Of a DNA stretch of 40,256 bases, positions 25,713 to 34,068 are shown piece by piece. The notes under the pieces are model-generated. The model searched no databases. It was not told the DNA's origin and was given only the letters and a program-made list of their open reading frames with translations. Every line of letters begins with the position of its first letter. Position 1 is the first letter of the stretch. The stretch spans positions 1 through 40,256 of the forward strand of contig CAIVEH010000026.1 of the NCBI GenBank assembly GCA_903904855.1, in the 5' to 3' direction. A program made the translations under genes and the position numbers. Source of the DNA: an uncultured Bacteroidota bacterium (GTDB lineage: Bacteria > Bacteroidota > Bacteroidia > Chitinophagales > Chitinophagaceae).

Positions 25713-26947
25713 AAAAGGTTTCCTGGATATTGTGTTGTATTCTGCTATTTAACGGTATGCTGAAAGGCAAGACTCTAAAGGTGGGTAAAGGTCAGGTGAT
25801 TGCAGATATTACTTCAGGTTTAAAAGAGATATCTGCCGGCGACACTCTTGTAGTTGCACCAGGCATTTATCGTGAAAAAAACCTGGTTATTGATAAATCG
25901 ATAGTAATGACCGGTATCAATCATCCTATACTGGATGGGGAGAATACGTATGAAAATGTTTCTGTAAAAGCTGATTGGGTAACTGTAGATGGGTTTTCAA
26001 TTGTCAACTCTGGTATATCCAGTACAACAGATTATGCCGGCCTCAAAATTTACAACCGGCATAATGTAACCATCAGCAATAATATTCTGAATGATTGCTT
26101 TTTTGGTATTTATGCACAGTATTGCAGGAATTGTATAATCAAAAATAACCGGCTAAGTGCTCACCAGGTACAGGAACAAAGAAGTGGTAACGGTATACAC
26201 TGCTGGAAATGCGATACCATGCAGATAACAGGCAACAACGTTTCCGGGCACAGGGACGGTATCTATTTTGAGTTTGTTACCAATTCCATTATCTGGCGGA
26301 ATTTATCGAGCGGGAATATGCGATACGGGCTTCATTTTATGTTTTCCAACCATGACACCTATGCAGCGAATGTATTTGAAAACAATGGAGCAGGAGTATC
26401 GGTAATGTTCTCCAATCACGTGCATATGTTCCATAATACTTTCAGGGAAAACTGGGGCGATGGTTCGTATGGTTTACTGCTTAAGGAAATTTCAGACAGT
26501 TATATAGATGGCAATATTTTTGAAAGAAACACAATCGGAATTTTTATGGAAGGAGGCAGCCGGATTGAGATGTATAAGAATACTTTCCGGGGAAATGGGT
26601 GGGCGCTAAAAATACAGGCCAGCTGTATGGATATTACACTTAAGAACAACAACTTCATGAGCAATACATTTGATGTAGGTACCAATGGATCACTTGTACT
26701 TAACACTTTCGACTATAACTATTGGGACAAATATGAGGGCTATGACCTCAACAGAGATAAAACAGGAGATGTGCCATACCGGCCCGTAAGTATGTATAGT
26801 ATGATAGTAGAGAAAAACCCACCAGCAATGATGTTATTCCATAGTCTGATAACTACCCTGCTTGACAAGTCGGAAAAAGTAATACCCAGCCTTACTCCTG
26901 AAAACCTGAAAGACAATCATCCATTAATGAAACCCCTTCAGTTATGA
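25709..26947 (+). CDS. nosD: NosD, periplasmic copper-maturation protein
   Basis: A 412-residue protein with a signal peptide (MKKVSWILCCILLFNGMLKG). Right-handed parallel beta-helix repeats of the CASH/NosD type fill most of the chain, visible as recurring strands such as NVTISNNILNDCFFGIYAQYCRNCIIKNNRL and DSYIDGNIFERNTIGIFMEGGSRI. The closing motif FDYNYWDKYEGYDLNRDKTGDVPYRP is typical of NosD. It works with the NosFY ABC transporter in building the CuZ centre of NosZ. Four-base overlaps with nosL and nosF point to tight translational coupling. Confidence 0.95.
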   Translation: MKKVSWILCCILLFNGMLKGKTLKVGKGQVIADITSGLKEISAGDTLVVAPGIYREKNLVIDKSIVMTGINHPILDGENTYENVSVKADWVTVDGFSIVNSGISSTTDYAGLKIYNRHNVTISNNILNDCFFGIYAQYCRNCIIKNNRLSAHQVQEQRSGNGIHCWKCDTMQITGNNVSGHRDGIYFEFVTNSIIWRNLSSGNMRYGLHFMFSNHDTYAANVFENNGAGVSVMFSNHVHMFHNTFRENWGDGSYGLLLKEISDSYIDGNIFERNTIGIFMEGGSRIEMYKNTFRGNGWALKIQASCMDITLKNNNFMSNTFDVGTNGSLVLNTFDYNYWDKYEGYDLNRDKTGDVPYRPVSMYSMIVEKNPPAMMLFHSLITTLLDKSEKVIPSLTPENLKDNHPLMKPLQL

Positions 26948-27654
26948 TTGAAGCTATAAACATCAGCAAAAATTTTGGTAAGCTGAAAGCGCTGAATAAT
27001 ATTTCGATAGCTACCGGAGCAGGTCAGAGTATTGCACTAGTCGGCCCCAATGGCTGCGGAAAGACAACATTTATCAAGTGCATACTGGGCATGGTTGTTC
27101 CCGACTCAGGCACCATAAAACTGAAAAATGAAAGTATTGCAGCAGGTTGGAAATACCGGTCGATGATAGGCTATATGCCGCAGGCCGGCCGGTATCCCGA
27201 CCAGATGAAAATAGGCCAGGTGATAGAAATGCTTAAAGATATAAGACAATCAGCATCATCGCCTGATGATGACCTGATAAAAGCATTTTCGCTGAAGGGA
27301 CTGTATAACAAACGTATGGGTACATTATCTGGAGGTACTCTGCAAAAAGTGAGTGCCTCCATTGCCTTTATGTTTGACCCTGAAGTATTGATACTCGATG
27401 AACCAACTGCAGGCCTGGACCCTGTGGCATCAGAAGCACTGAAAGAAAAGATAATGGCCGAAAAACAAAAGGGTAAACTATTTCTGATAACCTCGCATAT
27501 ACTCAGTGAGCTGGAAGAACTGGCTTCACACATTGTGTATATGCAGGATGGGGTTATCATGCTTTATAAAACAATGGAAGCGCTGAAGGCAGATACCGGA
27601 GAAAACAAATTATCACGTGCCATAGCACAATTAATGACCAAGCCTGCGCAATGA
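26944..27654 (+). CDS. nosF: NosF, ABC transporter ATPase
   Basis: A 236-residue cytoplasmic ATPase that energises the NosDFY maturation system. Walker A is GPNGCGKTT (residues 34-42), the signature is LSGGTLQK, Walker B is VLILDEPTAGLDP, and the switch histidine is in ITSHILSELEEL. The length and order are standard for NosF. It overlaps nosD at its start and nosY at its end by four bases each. Confidence 0.95.
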   Translation: MIEAINISKNFGKLKALNNISIATGAGQSIALVGPNGCGKTTFIKCILGMVVPDSGTIKLKNESIAAGWKYRSMIGYMPQAGRYPDQMKIGQVIEMLKDIRQSASSPDDDLIKAFSLKGLYNKRMGTLSGGTLQKVSASIAFMFDPEVLILDEPTAGLDPVASEALKEKIMAEKQKGKLFLITSHILSELEELASHIVYMQDGVIMLYKTMEALKADTGENKLSRAIAQLMTKPAQ

Positions 27655-28418
27655 TCAAGATTGTAAAATACATACTTCTCGATATTCTGAGAAATAAGAT
27701 CGTAGTGGCTTATACTCTATTTCTTTTTGCCATTACATTCTGTGTGTTCAGCCTTGAAGACAACACTGAAAAGGGATTGCTCACCTTACTGAATCTTATT
27801 CTCTTCATTGTGCCATTGGTGAGTATAATATTCTCCACTATTTATATTTACAACAGCTCAGAGTTTATTGAGTTGCTGGTAAGCCAGCCCATCAGGAGAA
27901 AGAGTATCTGGCTTTCATTATTTACCGGGCTGGCAGGAGCGCTCACCCTGGCTTTTATAATTGGTGCAGGTATACCTTTATTGATTTATGTGAGGTCAGT
28001 AACCGGATTAATGATGATACTGAACGGAATATTGATCTCTGTTATATTTGCTTCACTGGCTATGGTAGCCGCAGTGCGCACAAGAGATAAAGCCAAGGGA
28101 ATAGGCTTTTCAATACTTTTATGGCTTTTCTTTTCGCTTGTATATGATGGGTTTGTATTATTCTTATTGTTCCAGTTTTCAGATTACCCACTCGAAAAGG
28201 CAATGATATTCATAAGCGCACTTAACCCTATCGACCTTGGCCGTATTCTGATATTGCTAAAGATGGATGTATCAGCATTGATGGGGTATACCGGCGCAGT
28301 TTTTAAAGAATTTTATGGAACAGAAAAAGGGTTAATTGTCTCCTTTTCTGCAATGATACTCTGGATACTACTTCCGCTACTTTACTCATTAAGGAAATTT
28401 AACCGAAAAGATTTATAA
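27651..28418 (+). CDS. nosY: NosY, ABC-2-type permease
   Basis: A 255-residue inner-membrane permease with six hydrophobic segments and the ABC-2 feature LLVSQPIRRKSIWLS on the cytoplasmic side. It partners NosF and NosD, and the complex is thought to handle a sulfur or copper species for CuZ assembly. It overlaps nosF by four bases and is followed after 2 bp by the truncated hemoglobin gene, which therefore shares its transcript. Confidence 0.94.
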   Translation: MIKIVKYILLDILRNKIVVAYTLFLFAITFCVFSLEDNTEKGLLTLLNLILFIVPLVSIIFSTIYIYNSSEFIELLVSQPIRRKSIWLSLFTGLAGALTLAFIIGAGIPLLIYVRSVTGLMMILNGILISVIFASLAMVAAVRTRDKAKGIGFSILLWLFFSLVYDGFVLFLLFQFSDYPLEKAMIFISALNPIDLGRILILLKMDVSALMGYTGAVFKEFYGTEKGLIVSFSAMILWILLPLLYSLRKFNRKDL

Positions 28419-28420
28419 CA

Positions 28421-28783
28421 ATGAAAACAGACATTGCGGGACGAAGTGACCTTGAAATTCTGATCAACAGATTCTATGACAAGGTAAGAGTGAATCCTGT
28501 TATCGGCCAATTTTTTGCACATGTAAACTGGGATAAGCACCTTCCGGTTATGTACGATTTCTGGGAGAATACAGTATTCTATACCGGAGGTTATTTGGGC
28601 AATCCATTACAGATCCATCAGGCATTTCATAAGAAACATCCATTAAATGCAGATCATTTCAAGCAGTGGCAGGATTTGTTTTTGTCAACAGTTGATGAAC
28701 TATTTGCGGGAGAGAAAGCTGAGTTGGCAAAGCAGCGAGCCTTGAGCATTTCAACAGTAATGCAGATAAAGACCATTAACTGA
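28421..28783 (+). CDS. Group III truncated hemoglobin
   Basis: A 120-residue globin of the short 2-over-2 fold. Group III features are the early helix RSDLEILINRFYDKVRVNPVIGQFF, FWENTVFYTGGYLGNP in the E region, and HFKQWQDLF with the conserved G-helix tryptophan (Trp83). His70 (or His73) in HQAFHKKHPL is the likely proximal haem ligand. Group III members in other bacteria bind oxygen and NO and have been tied to NO defence. It is the last gene of the nos operon, 2 bp after nosY, followed by a bidirectional terminator. That position suggests NO or oxygen protection of N2O respiration. Confidence 0.92.
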   Translation: MKTDIAGRSDLEILINRFYDKVRVNPVIGQFFAHVNWDKHLPVMYDFWENTVFYTGGYLGNPLQIHQAFHKKHPLNADHFKQWQDLFLSTVDELFAGEKAELAKQRALSISTVMQIKTIN

Positions 28784-28834
28784 TATTTTCTGATACAACA
28801 CATTTCATTCCCCTAATCAAATTGTTGCAAAAAG

Positions 28835-28864
28835 AAGAGGCTGCAATTAATCCTGCAGCCTTTC
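28835..28864. terminator. Bidirectional terminator between hemoglobin and FAS1 genes
   Basis: AGGCTGCA (28838-28845) and TGCAGCCT (28854-28861) form a perfect 8-bp stem that extends with A/T pairs and one bulge. A T-rich tail follows on each strand. It serves two convergent genes. Confidence 0.8.
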
Positions 28865-28884
28865 TTTATAACCAACCATCTTTC

Positions 28885-29451
28885 TTATTTCTTAGGTGGC
28901 AGCAACACTCCATCAATAACGTATATGATGCCATTGGATGCAGGAACAGTACCAATAACGTTAGCAGTTCCGTTGACTATTATCTTTCCATCCTTCTTAG
29001 TGATTGTAATATTATCTCCGTTTACCTGTCCGATTTTTTGCCCATCAACCAGTTGTTCTTCCTTGAATACACCAACAGATACATGGTATTGAAGAATATC
29101 GGCCAACGCTTCTTTTTTATCAGGTTTCAGTAAGCCTTCCAAAGTACCTGCTGGCAATTTATCAAAAGCAGCATTGGTAGGTGCAAAAACTGTAAATGGC
29201 CCGGCATTGCTTAATGCATCAACCAGGCTGGCGGCCTTTACAGCCCCCACCAATGTAGTATGGTCTTTACTGCCCACTGCAACCTGCACAATGTTCTTCG
29301 CTGACAGGTCATCTTTTACTCCTGACTGGCCTGAATTACTGGTAGGTGCTATTTCTGTCTTTGTGGCTTCACCTTGTGCAGGTTCATTGCTATTGCAGCC
29401 TGCCAGCCAAAGGCTTAGGAAGCATAATAATGGTACTGTGATCTTTCTCAT
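28885..29451 (-). CDS. Fasciclin (FAS1) domain lipoprotein
   Basis: A 188-residue exported protein. The signal peptide ends in the lipobox LAGC (Cys19), then a short Ser/Thr/Glu linker and a single FAS1 domain (about 50-186). Its typical blocks are TLVGAVKAASLVDALSNAGPFTVFAPTNAAFDKLPAGTLEGLL, ILQYHVSVG and the closing IYVIDGVLLPP. FAS1 domains mediate adhesion or cell-surface binding; no more specific role can be given. It converges on the nos operon with a shared terminator. Its start faces ric across a 192-bp region holding operator site C, so it may be co-regulated. Confidence 0.93.
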   Translation of the reverse strand: MRKITVPLLCFLSLWLAGCNSNEPAQGEATKTEIAPTSNSGQSGVKDDLSAKNIVQVAVGSKDHTTLVGAVKAASLVDALSNAGPFTVFAPTNAAFDKLPAGTLEGLLKPDKKEALADILQYHVSVGVFKEEQLVDGQKIGQVNGDNITITKKDGKIIVNGTANVIGTVPASNGIIYVIDGVLLPPKK

Positions 29452-29575
29452 AAAATAATTTGAAGTGTTAATAATATTCTATAAAAGTAACAGGTCACTT
29501 TCCCTTCCATTTATGAGCCCAATCATAAACGGCCATTTATTTTCAGAAAGAATGATTTTGTTAATCCTTGCAGAT

Positions 29576-29591
29576 TATGACTCTGCGCATA
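29576..29591. promoter_or_regulatory. Candidate Crp/Fnr operator, site C (ric)
   Basis: TATGACTCTGCGCATA differs from site B at 2 of 16 positions and keeps TATG-N8-CATA. It lies 52 bp upstream of the ric ATG. A one-mismatch -7 element, GAGCTTTG, is at 29613-29620. Confidence 0.55.
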
Positions 29592-29643
29592 TTACAGAGA
29601 TTAAAATCAGCGGAGCTTTGCATCTGAAATAAAACATACGATC

Positions 29644-30384
29644 ATGACGCTTATACAGGAAATAGAAACACAGAATACAATTGGTAAAACAGTTGCCAAT
29701 AACTTCCGGACTGCAGAGGTATTCAGGAAATATGGTATTGACTTTTGCTGCAAAGGCGGCAGAATGCTGGCTGATGTGTGCATGGAAAGGAACCTTGATA
29801 TGGAAGCAATAGAAAAGGAGCTGGATGAGAAAACAGCGGCGGTAACGCCAATTTCAGAGGACTCCTATCAGACGATGGGTTTGGATGCATTGGTTGATCA
29901 TATAATGCTGGTACACCACACATACGTGAGGGAAAGTATACCACCTATGCTAGCTTTTTTGCACAAGGTAAATAAAGTGCATGGTGAGCGCCATCCTGAA
30001 CTGGCAGAAATTTATGACCTGTTTGAAGGCTGCGCCAATGAACTGACCCACCACATGGTGAAGGAAGAGAATATTCTTTTCCCTGCGATAAAGAAAATGG
30101 TGTTGGCTAAGCAAAACGGAACACAAGTAACGCCATTCTTTTTCGGACCACTGGAAAATCCTATAGGCATGATGGAGAACGAGCATACTACTGAAGGAGA
30201 GCGGTTTTTCAGAATAGCTGAATTGACCAACAATTTTACTCCGCCCGATGATGGCTGCACTACATATAAGGTAGCGTTTCAGAAACTGGAAGAGTTTCAG
30301 AATGATTTGTTCACACACATACACCTGGAGAACAACATACTGTTTCCAAAGGCATTACAACTGGAAAAAGAGTTGTTGGGGTAG
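29644..30384 (+). CDS. ric: Iron-sulfur cluster repair di-iron protein (RIC/ScdA/YtfE/DnrN)
   Basis: A 246-residue cytoplasmic protein that helps restore iron-sulfur clusters damaged by NO or oxidants. The N-terminal ScdA domain has the signature YGIDFCCKGGRMLADVC (Cys35 and Cys36). A hemerythrin-like four-helix bundle follows, with iron-binding histidine/glutamate sets in HIMLVHHTYV, HHMVKEENILFP, ENEHTTEG and HIHLENNILFP. It stands just beyond the nos/hemoglobin block and shares an operator-like motif with it, fitting a nitrosative-stress regulon. The cysteine desulfurase gene follows 111 bp later. Confidence 0.95.
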   Translation: MTLIQEIETQNTIGKTVANNFRTAEVFRKYGIDFCCKGGRMLADVCMERNLDMEAIEKELDEKTAAVTPISEDSYQTMGLDALVDHIMLVHHTYVRESIPPMLAFLHKVNKVHGERHPELAEIYDLFEGCANELTHHMVKEENILFPAIKKMVLAKQNGTQVTPFFFGPLENPIGMMENEHTTEGERFFRIAELTNNFTPPDDGCTTYKVAFQKLEEFQNDLFTHIHLENNILFPKALQLEKELLG

Positions 30385-30465
30385 CTACTTTTTGAAAATT
30401 CAGGCACATTATATTTGAATAAATTTTGTGATTTGTCCATCAATAAATATTACAAAAGAATAGGT

Positions 30466-30473
30466 TAATTTTG
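30466..30473 (+). promoter_or_regulatory. Candidate -7 promoter element of the cysteine desulfurase
   Basis: TAATTTTG matches TAnnTTTG exactly, 22 nt upstream of the ATG at 30496. This suggests independent transcription from ric. Confidence 0.5.
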
Positions 30474-30495
30474 CAGGCTTATTCAAAACCACATA

Positions 30496-31629
30496 ATGAG
30501 CCGTATTTATTTCGATAATGCAGCCACAACTTCGCTTGACCCTGAAGTACTGGCGGCAATGATGCCTTTTCTTACCGAAAAATTTGGTAACCCTTCCTCC
30601 ATTTATTCTTATGGCCGGGAAACTAAAATGGCTATCGAGCTGGCACGCAAAAGTGTTGCCAAGACACTCAATGCAAGCCCCGGCGAAATCTTTTTTACCT
30701 CAGGTGGCACAGAGAGTACCAATACTGCGCTCCATGCAGCAATACGCGACCTGGGCTGCAGGCATATTATTACCTCGCCCATTGAGCATCATGCCACATT
30801 GCATACTGTGGAATACCTGGCTCACACAGGCCAGGCGACACTGAGCTATGTGAAACTGACTGATAAAGGGCACATAGATCTTAACCATCTGGAAGAACTG
30901 CTGGCTGGCAGCAAGGAGCGTTCGGTGGTAACGCTGATGCATGCCAATAATGAAATCGGTAATCTGCTGAAAATAAAAGCAGTTGGCGAGCTCTGTGAGA
31001 AGTATAATGCTATTTTTCATAGCGATACTGTGCAGACAGTAGGCCATTATCCTTTCGACCTTAAAAAGCTGAATGTTCATTTCATTAATGGTGCCAGTCA
31101 TAAATTTCATGGGCCTAAAGGCGTGGGGATTCTCTACGTAAATGAAAATGTAAGTATCAAACCCTATATCAACGGAGGCTCGCAGGAGCGCAATATGAGG
31201 GCCGGTACCGAAAACCTTTATGGCATAGTAGGTTTTGCCAAAGCACTGGAAATAGCAACTGCACGCTATGAGCAGGACAGCGCTTATATAAAAGACCTAA
31301 AAGCCTATATGACCGGAAGGTTGAAAGAAACATTCCCTGATGTGGTATTTAATGGCGATACGGAAGGCAGCAGTTTGTATACCGTAGTCAACGTATCCTT
31401 CCCAATGACAGAGCGCTCAGATATGCTCCTGTTCAACCTGGATATGGCGGGTATATGCGTGAGCGGTGGCAGCGCCTGCACCAGTGGTGCAAACTCAGTG
31501 AGCCATGTGATTAAGGCAATTTATAACGGTCATGCCGGAGACAGGGTGCCTATCAGGTTTTCATTTTGCAGGCATAGTACCAAAGATGAAGTAGACATGG
31601 TGATAGAAAAGCTGAAGGAACTGGTGTAA
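30496..31629 (+). CDS. Cysteine desulfurase (NifS/IscS family)
   Basis: A 377-residue PLP enzyme that takes sulfur from cysteine for iron-sulfur clusters or thiolated products. It begins YFDNAATTSLDPEVL. The PLP lysine is in GASHKFHGPKG (Lys203) and the persulfide cysteine in SGGSACTSG (Cys328). The short loop around Cys328 places it in the group I (NifS/IscS) class rather than SufS. No iscU, sufE or iscA partner is adjacent, so the exact paralogue cannot be named. Being next to ric hints at a cluster-repair role, but it has its own promoter-like element. Confidence 0.94.
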   Translation: MSRIYFDNAATTSLDPEVLAAMMPFLTEKFGNPSSIYSYGRETKMAIELARKSVAKTLNASPGEIFFTSGGTESTNTALHAAIRDLGCRHIITSPIEHHATLHTVEYLAHTGQATLSYVKLTDKGHIDLNHLEELLAGSKERSVVTLMHANNEIGNLLKIKAVGELCEKYNAIFHSDTVQTVGHYPFDLKKLNVHFINGASHKFHGPKGVGILYVNENVSIKPYINGGSQERNMRAGTENLYGIVGFAKALEIATARYEQDSAYIKDLKAYMTGRLKETFPDVVFNGDTEGSSLYTVVNVSFPMTERSDMLLFNLDMAGICVSGGSACTSGANSVSHVIKAIYNGHAGDRVPIRFSFCRHSTKDEVDMVIEKLKELV

Positions 31630-31822
31630 TATATACCAGGTAGTGTATAAATTGCTTCAATGAAATTTAACCACAAAGATCACTTACAATAAAATCACCT
31701 TATTATTCTTGGCGAAGTATATAGCTTTTTAAAACTGATATTCACTTCAGGTACATCAGCAAAGTATGCCATGTGATGGTTGAAGACTGTGAAGCCAATA
31801 TTACCTTAGCATCTATTATGCT

Positions 31823-31830
31823 TATCTTTG
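31823..31830 (+). promoter_or_regulatory. Candidate -7 promoter element of pyk
   Basis: TATCTTTG matches TAnnTTTG exactly and would give a leader of roughly 80-95 nt. A 9-codon frame beginning MKKNFL (31838) lies in that leader and is probably incidental. Confidence 0.45.
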
Positions 31831-31926
31831 CGGCGCATGAAGAAAAATTTCTTAGCACACTCTTAATCTGAAATTAAAATACGGGTTGCACAGAGTGGGG
31901 AAATTTACACCATGCAGGAAAAGTGT

Positions 31927-33348
31927 ATGGCACATAAAACAAAAATAGTAGCAACAGTAGGCCCTGCCTGCAATACTTACGATAAATTACTGGCCCTTGT
32001 TACTGCCGGTGTAAACGTATTCCGTCTTAATTTCTCGCATGGCACCCATGAGCAGCATAAACTTGTGATGGACCATATAAAAGCAATCAACCTGAACAAC
32101 AGGTTGAATATTGCTATACTCTGTGATCTGCAAGGACCGAAGCTAAGAGTGGGTGATATAAAAGACAATGCGCTTGACCTGAAGAAGGGTGATGAGTTTT
32201 ATTTTACCAATGAGCCTTGTATTGGCACCCTGGAGCATATCTACTTATCCTATCCCAACTTTCATAATGATGTAAGGGAGGGTGAGAAAATATTGCTGGA
32301 TGATGGTAAAATAGAAGTGCTGGTAAAGGAGATACTTGCTGACAACCGAGTTAAAGTTGAAGTGTTATCTCCTGGTATTTTGTCTTCGAAAAAAGGCGTT
32401 AACCTGCCCGATACCAAAATCTCACTGCCCTCTTTATCTGAGAAAGACCTTAACGACCTGGATTTCATTATCAGCCAGGATATAGACTGGGTGGCGCTGT
32501 CGTTTGTGCGCTGCCCTGAAGATGTAATGCAGCTGCGTGAAATATTGAAGAGTAAAAACAGCGGAGCCAAGATTATCTCGAAAATTGAAAAGCCGGAGGC
32601 CCTGAAACAGCTGAGGGAAGTGATACTTGCATCGGATGCTGTGATGGTGGCCCGTGGCGACCTGGGTGTAGAGCTGCCTCTGGAGCAGGTGCCAATGATA
32701 CAGAAAACCATAGTGAGTAAATGTATACACCGTGCAAGGCCGGTAATTATTGCTACCCAGATGATGGAGAGCATGATAGACCGCACCCGCCCCAACCGAA
32801 GCGAAATAACCGATGTGGCCAATGCAGTGCTGGAAGGCGCTGATGCAGTAATGCTTAGTGGGGAAACAGCAATGGGTCAGTACCCTGAGCTGGTGATAAA
32901 AACAATGGTAAGTATTATTAATGAGGTAGAAAAAGAAGCCATAGTTTATAACCGCAACCTGAATCCGCAGCCTCATTCTCCTTCGTTTCTCAGTGATGCA
33001 CTCTGCTATAATGCCTGCGAAATTGCGAAGGACATTAATGCCAATGCACTTATAGGCATGACACAATCGGGCTATACGGCATTTATGTTATCAAGCTATC
33101 GTCCGCATTCTCCACTTTATGTGTTTACAAAAACTAAAAAGCTGGTGAACCAACTGAGCCTGAGCTGGGGGGTAAAAGCATTTTATTATGATAAGGAAGA
33201 AAGTCTTGATGGCATCATTGCCGACCAGGTTAATTTCCTTAAAGACCAAGGCTTGCTGAAATCGGGTGATGTGGCTGTAAATACCGGCAGTACACCAATT
33301 CATGAACATATGCCTACCAATATGCTGAAGATAACGAAGGTGGTGTAG
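31927..33348 (+). CDS. pyk: Pyruvate kinase
   Basis: The glycolytic enzyme that converts phosphoenolpyruvate and ADP to pyruvate and ATP. Clear blocks are KIVATVGPAC, the substrate loop RLNFSHG, ISKIEKPEAL (catalytic lysine), VMVARGDLGVELP and LSGETAMGQYP (metal and ADP sites). The C-terminal regulatory domain is present. I chose the ATG at 31927 (473 aa, starting MAHKTKIVATVGP) because family members begin right before this strand; an in-frame ATG at 31912 would add five residues. It stands alone with its own promoter-like element. Confidence 0.96.
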   Translation: MAHKTKIVATVGPACNTYDKLLALVTAGVNVFRLNFSHGTHEQHKLVMDHIKAINLNNRLNIAILCDLQGPKLRVGDIKDNALDLKKGDEFYFTNEPCIGTLEHIYLSYPNFHNDVREGEKILLDDGKIEVLVKEILADNRVKVEVLSPGILSSKKGVNLPDTKISLPSLSEKDLNDLDFIISQDIDWVALSFVRCPEDVMQLREILKSKNSGAKIISKIEKPEALKQLREVILASDAVMVARGDLGVELPLEQVPMIQKTIVSKCIHRARPVIIATQMMESMIDRTRPNRSEITDVANAVLEGADAVMLSGETAMGQYPELVIKTMVSIINEVEKEAIVYNRNLNPQPHSPSFLSDALCYNACEIAKDINANALIGMTQSGYTAFMLSSYRPHSPLYVFTKTKKLVNQLSLSWGVKAFYYDKEESLDGIIADQVNFLKDQGLLKSGDVAVNTGSTPIHEHMPTNMLKITKVV

Positions 33349-33375
33349 AGTTGGATATTAGATTTATTTTTAGCA

Positions 33376-33383
33376 TAGATTTG
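33376..33383 (+). promoter_or_regulatory. Candidate -7 promoter element, near-leaderless membrane protein gene
   Basis: TAGATTTG matches TAnnTTTG exactly and ends 11 nt before the TTG start at 33395. An out-of-frame ATG at 33385 would fall at or before the expected transcription start. Confidence 0.4.
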
Positions 33384-33394
33384 CATGAAATTCT

Positions 33395-34021
33395 TTGTTT
33401 CTGAAAACCAGGTACCTGATACTTTTTCTTCTTTTTATAATTGCATCTGTAGCAAGCAGAGCCCAGCAAATTTCATTTAAAGATACTGTAGCAGCCTACA
33501 ACCTGCATAAAAACAGGATCAATAATACGGGTATGAAAGTACTCGGCGGCTGGGGACTGGCCAATATTGCGGCAGGAGGTATTGGTTACGCCACAGCTAA
33601 CCGTGACGAAGCAAAATACTTCAGCGAAATGAGCATGGCCTGGGGAGTTGTGAATACAGGTATAGCTGCCCTGAGCCTGATAAATATAAGAAGAGAAATG
33701 GCAGCTGACATGGGATATGAGAGATCTTACAGGAGCTACAAAGCCAATAAAAGATTGTTTCTGATAAATGCCGGGCTGGATGTGGTTTACATTGGCGCAG
33801 GGCTAGGATTGGCAAGCTATTCCCAGAACTCAAAACTTACAAAAACTGATCAGGCCATGTATGGGGGCTTTGGTAAATCAGTAGTTATACAAGGCGTCTT
33901 CCTGCTGCTGTTTGACAATATAATATTCTCTGCCCACCAGCTGGATAACAGCAAGTGGTACAGGATTATGAATGAGATCAGGTTTACAAATAAGACTGTT
34001 GGGTTTAATTATTCGTTTTGA
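33395..34021 (+). CDS. Uncharacterised membrane protein
   Basis: I do not recognise this 208-residue protein with confidence. It starts with a signal peptide (YLILFLLFIIASVASRAQ) and then has four hydrophobic segments (about 48-66, 79-96, 123-142 and 165-185), with glycine-rich faces such as GGWGLANIAAGGIGY. The only in-frame start that keeps the signal peptide is TTG at 33395. An ATG ten bases upstream is in another frame and stops after about 31 codons. Either TTG is the true start or there is an indel near 33390. It is convergent with cutC, 47 bp away, and no neighbour suggests a role. Confidence 0.72.
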   Translation: MFLKTRYLILFLLFIIASVASRAQQISFKDTVAAYNLHKNRINNTGMKVLGGWGLANIAAGGIGYATANRDEAKYFSEMSMAWGVVNTGIAALSLINIRREMAADMGYERSYRSYKANKRLFLINAGLDVVYIGAGLGLASYSQNSKLTKTDQAMYGGFGKSVVIQGVFLLLFDNIIFSAHQLDNSKWYRIMNEIRFTNKTVGFNYSF

Positions 34022-34068
34022 GGAAGTAGTTTTTAGACAAGCAAAAATACCTTCAACAATTGTAATTT

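Noticed and set aside
33385-33480. ATG-started frame just before the TTG start of the membrane protein
   Set aside because: It stops after about 31 codons, carries no signal peptide, and would lie at or upstream of the expected transcription start. The TTG frame has the coherent signal peptide.
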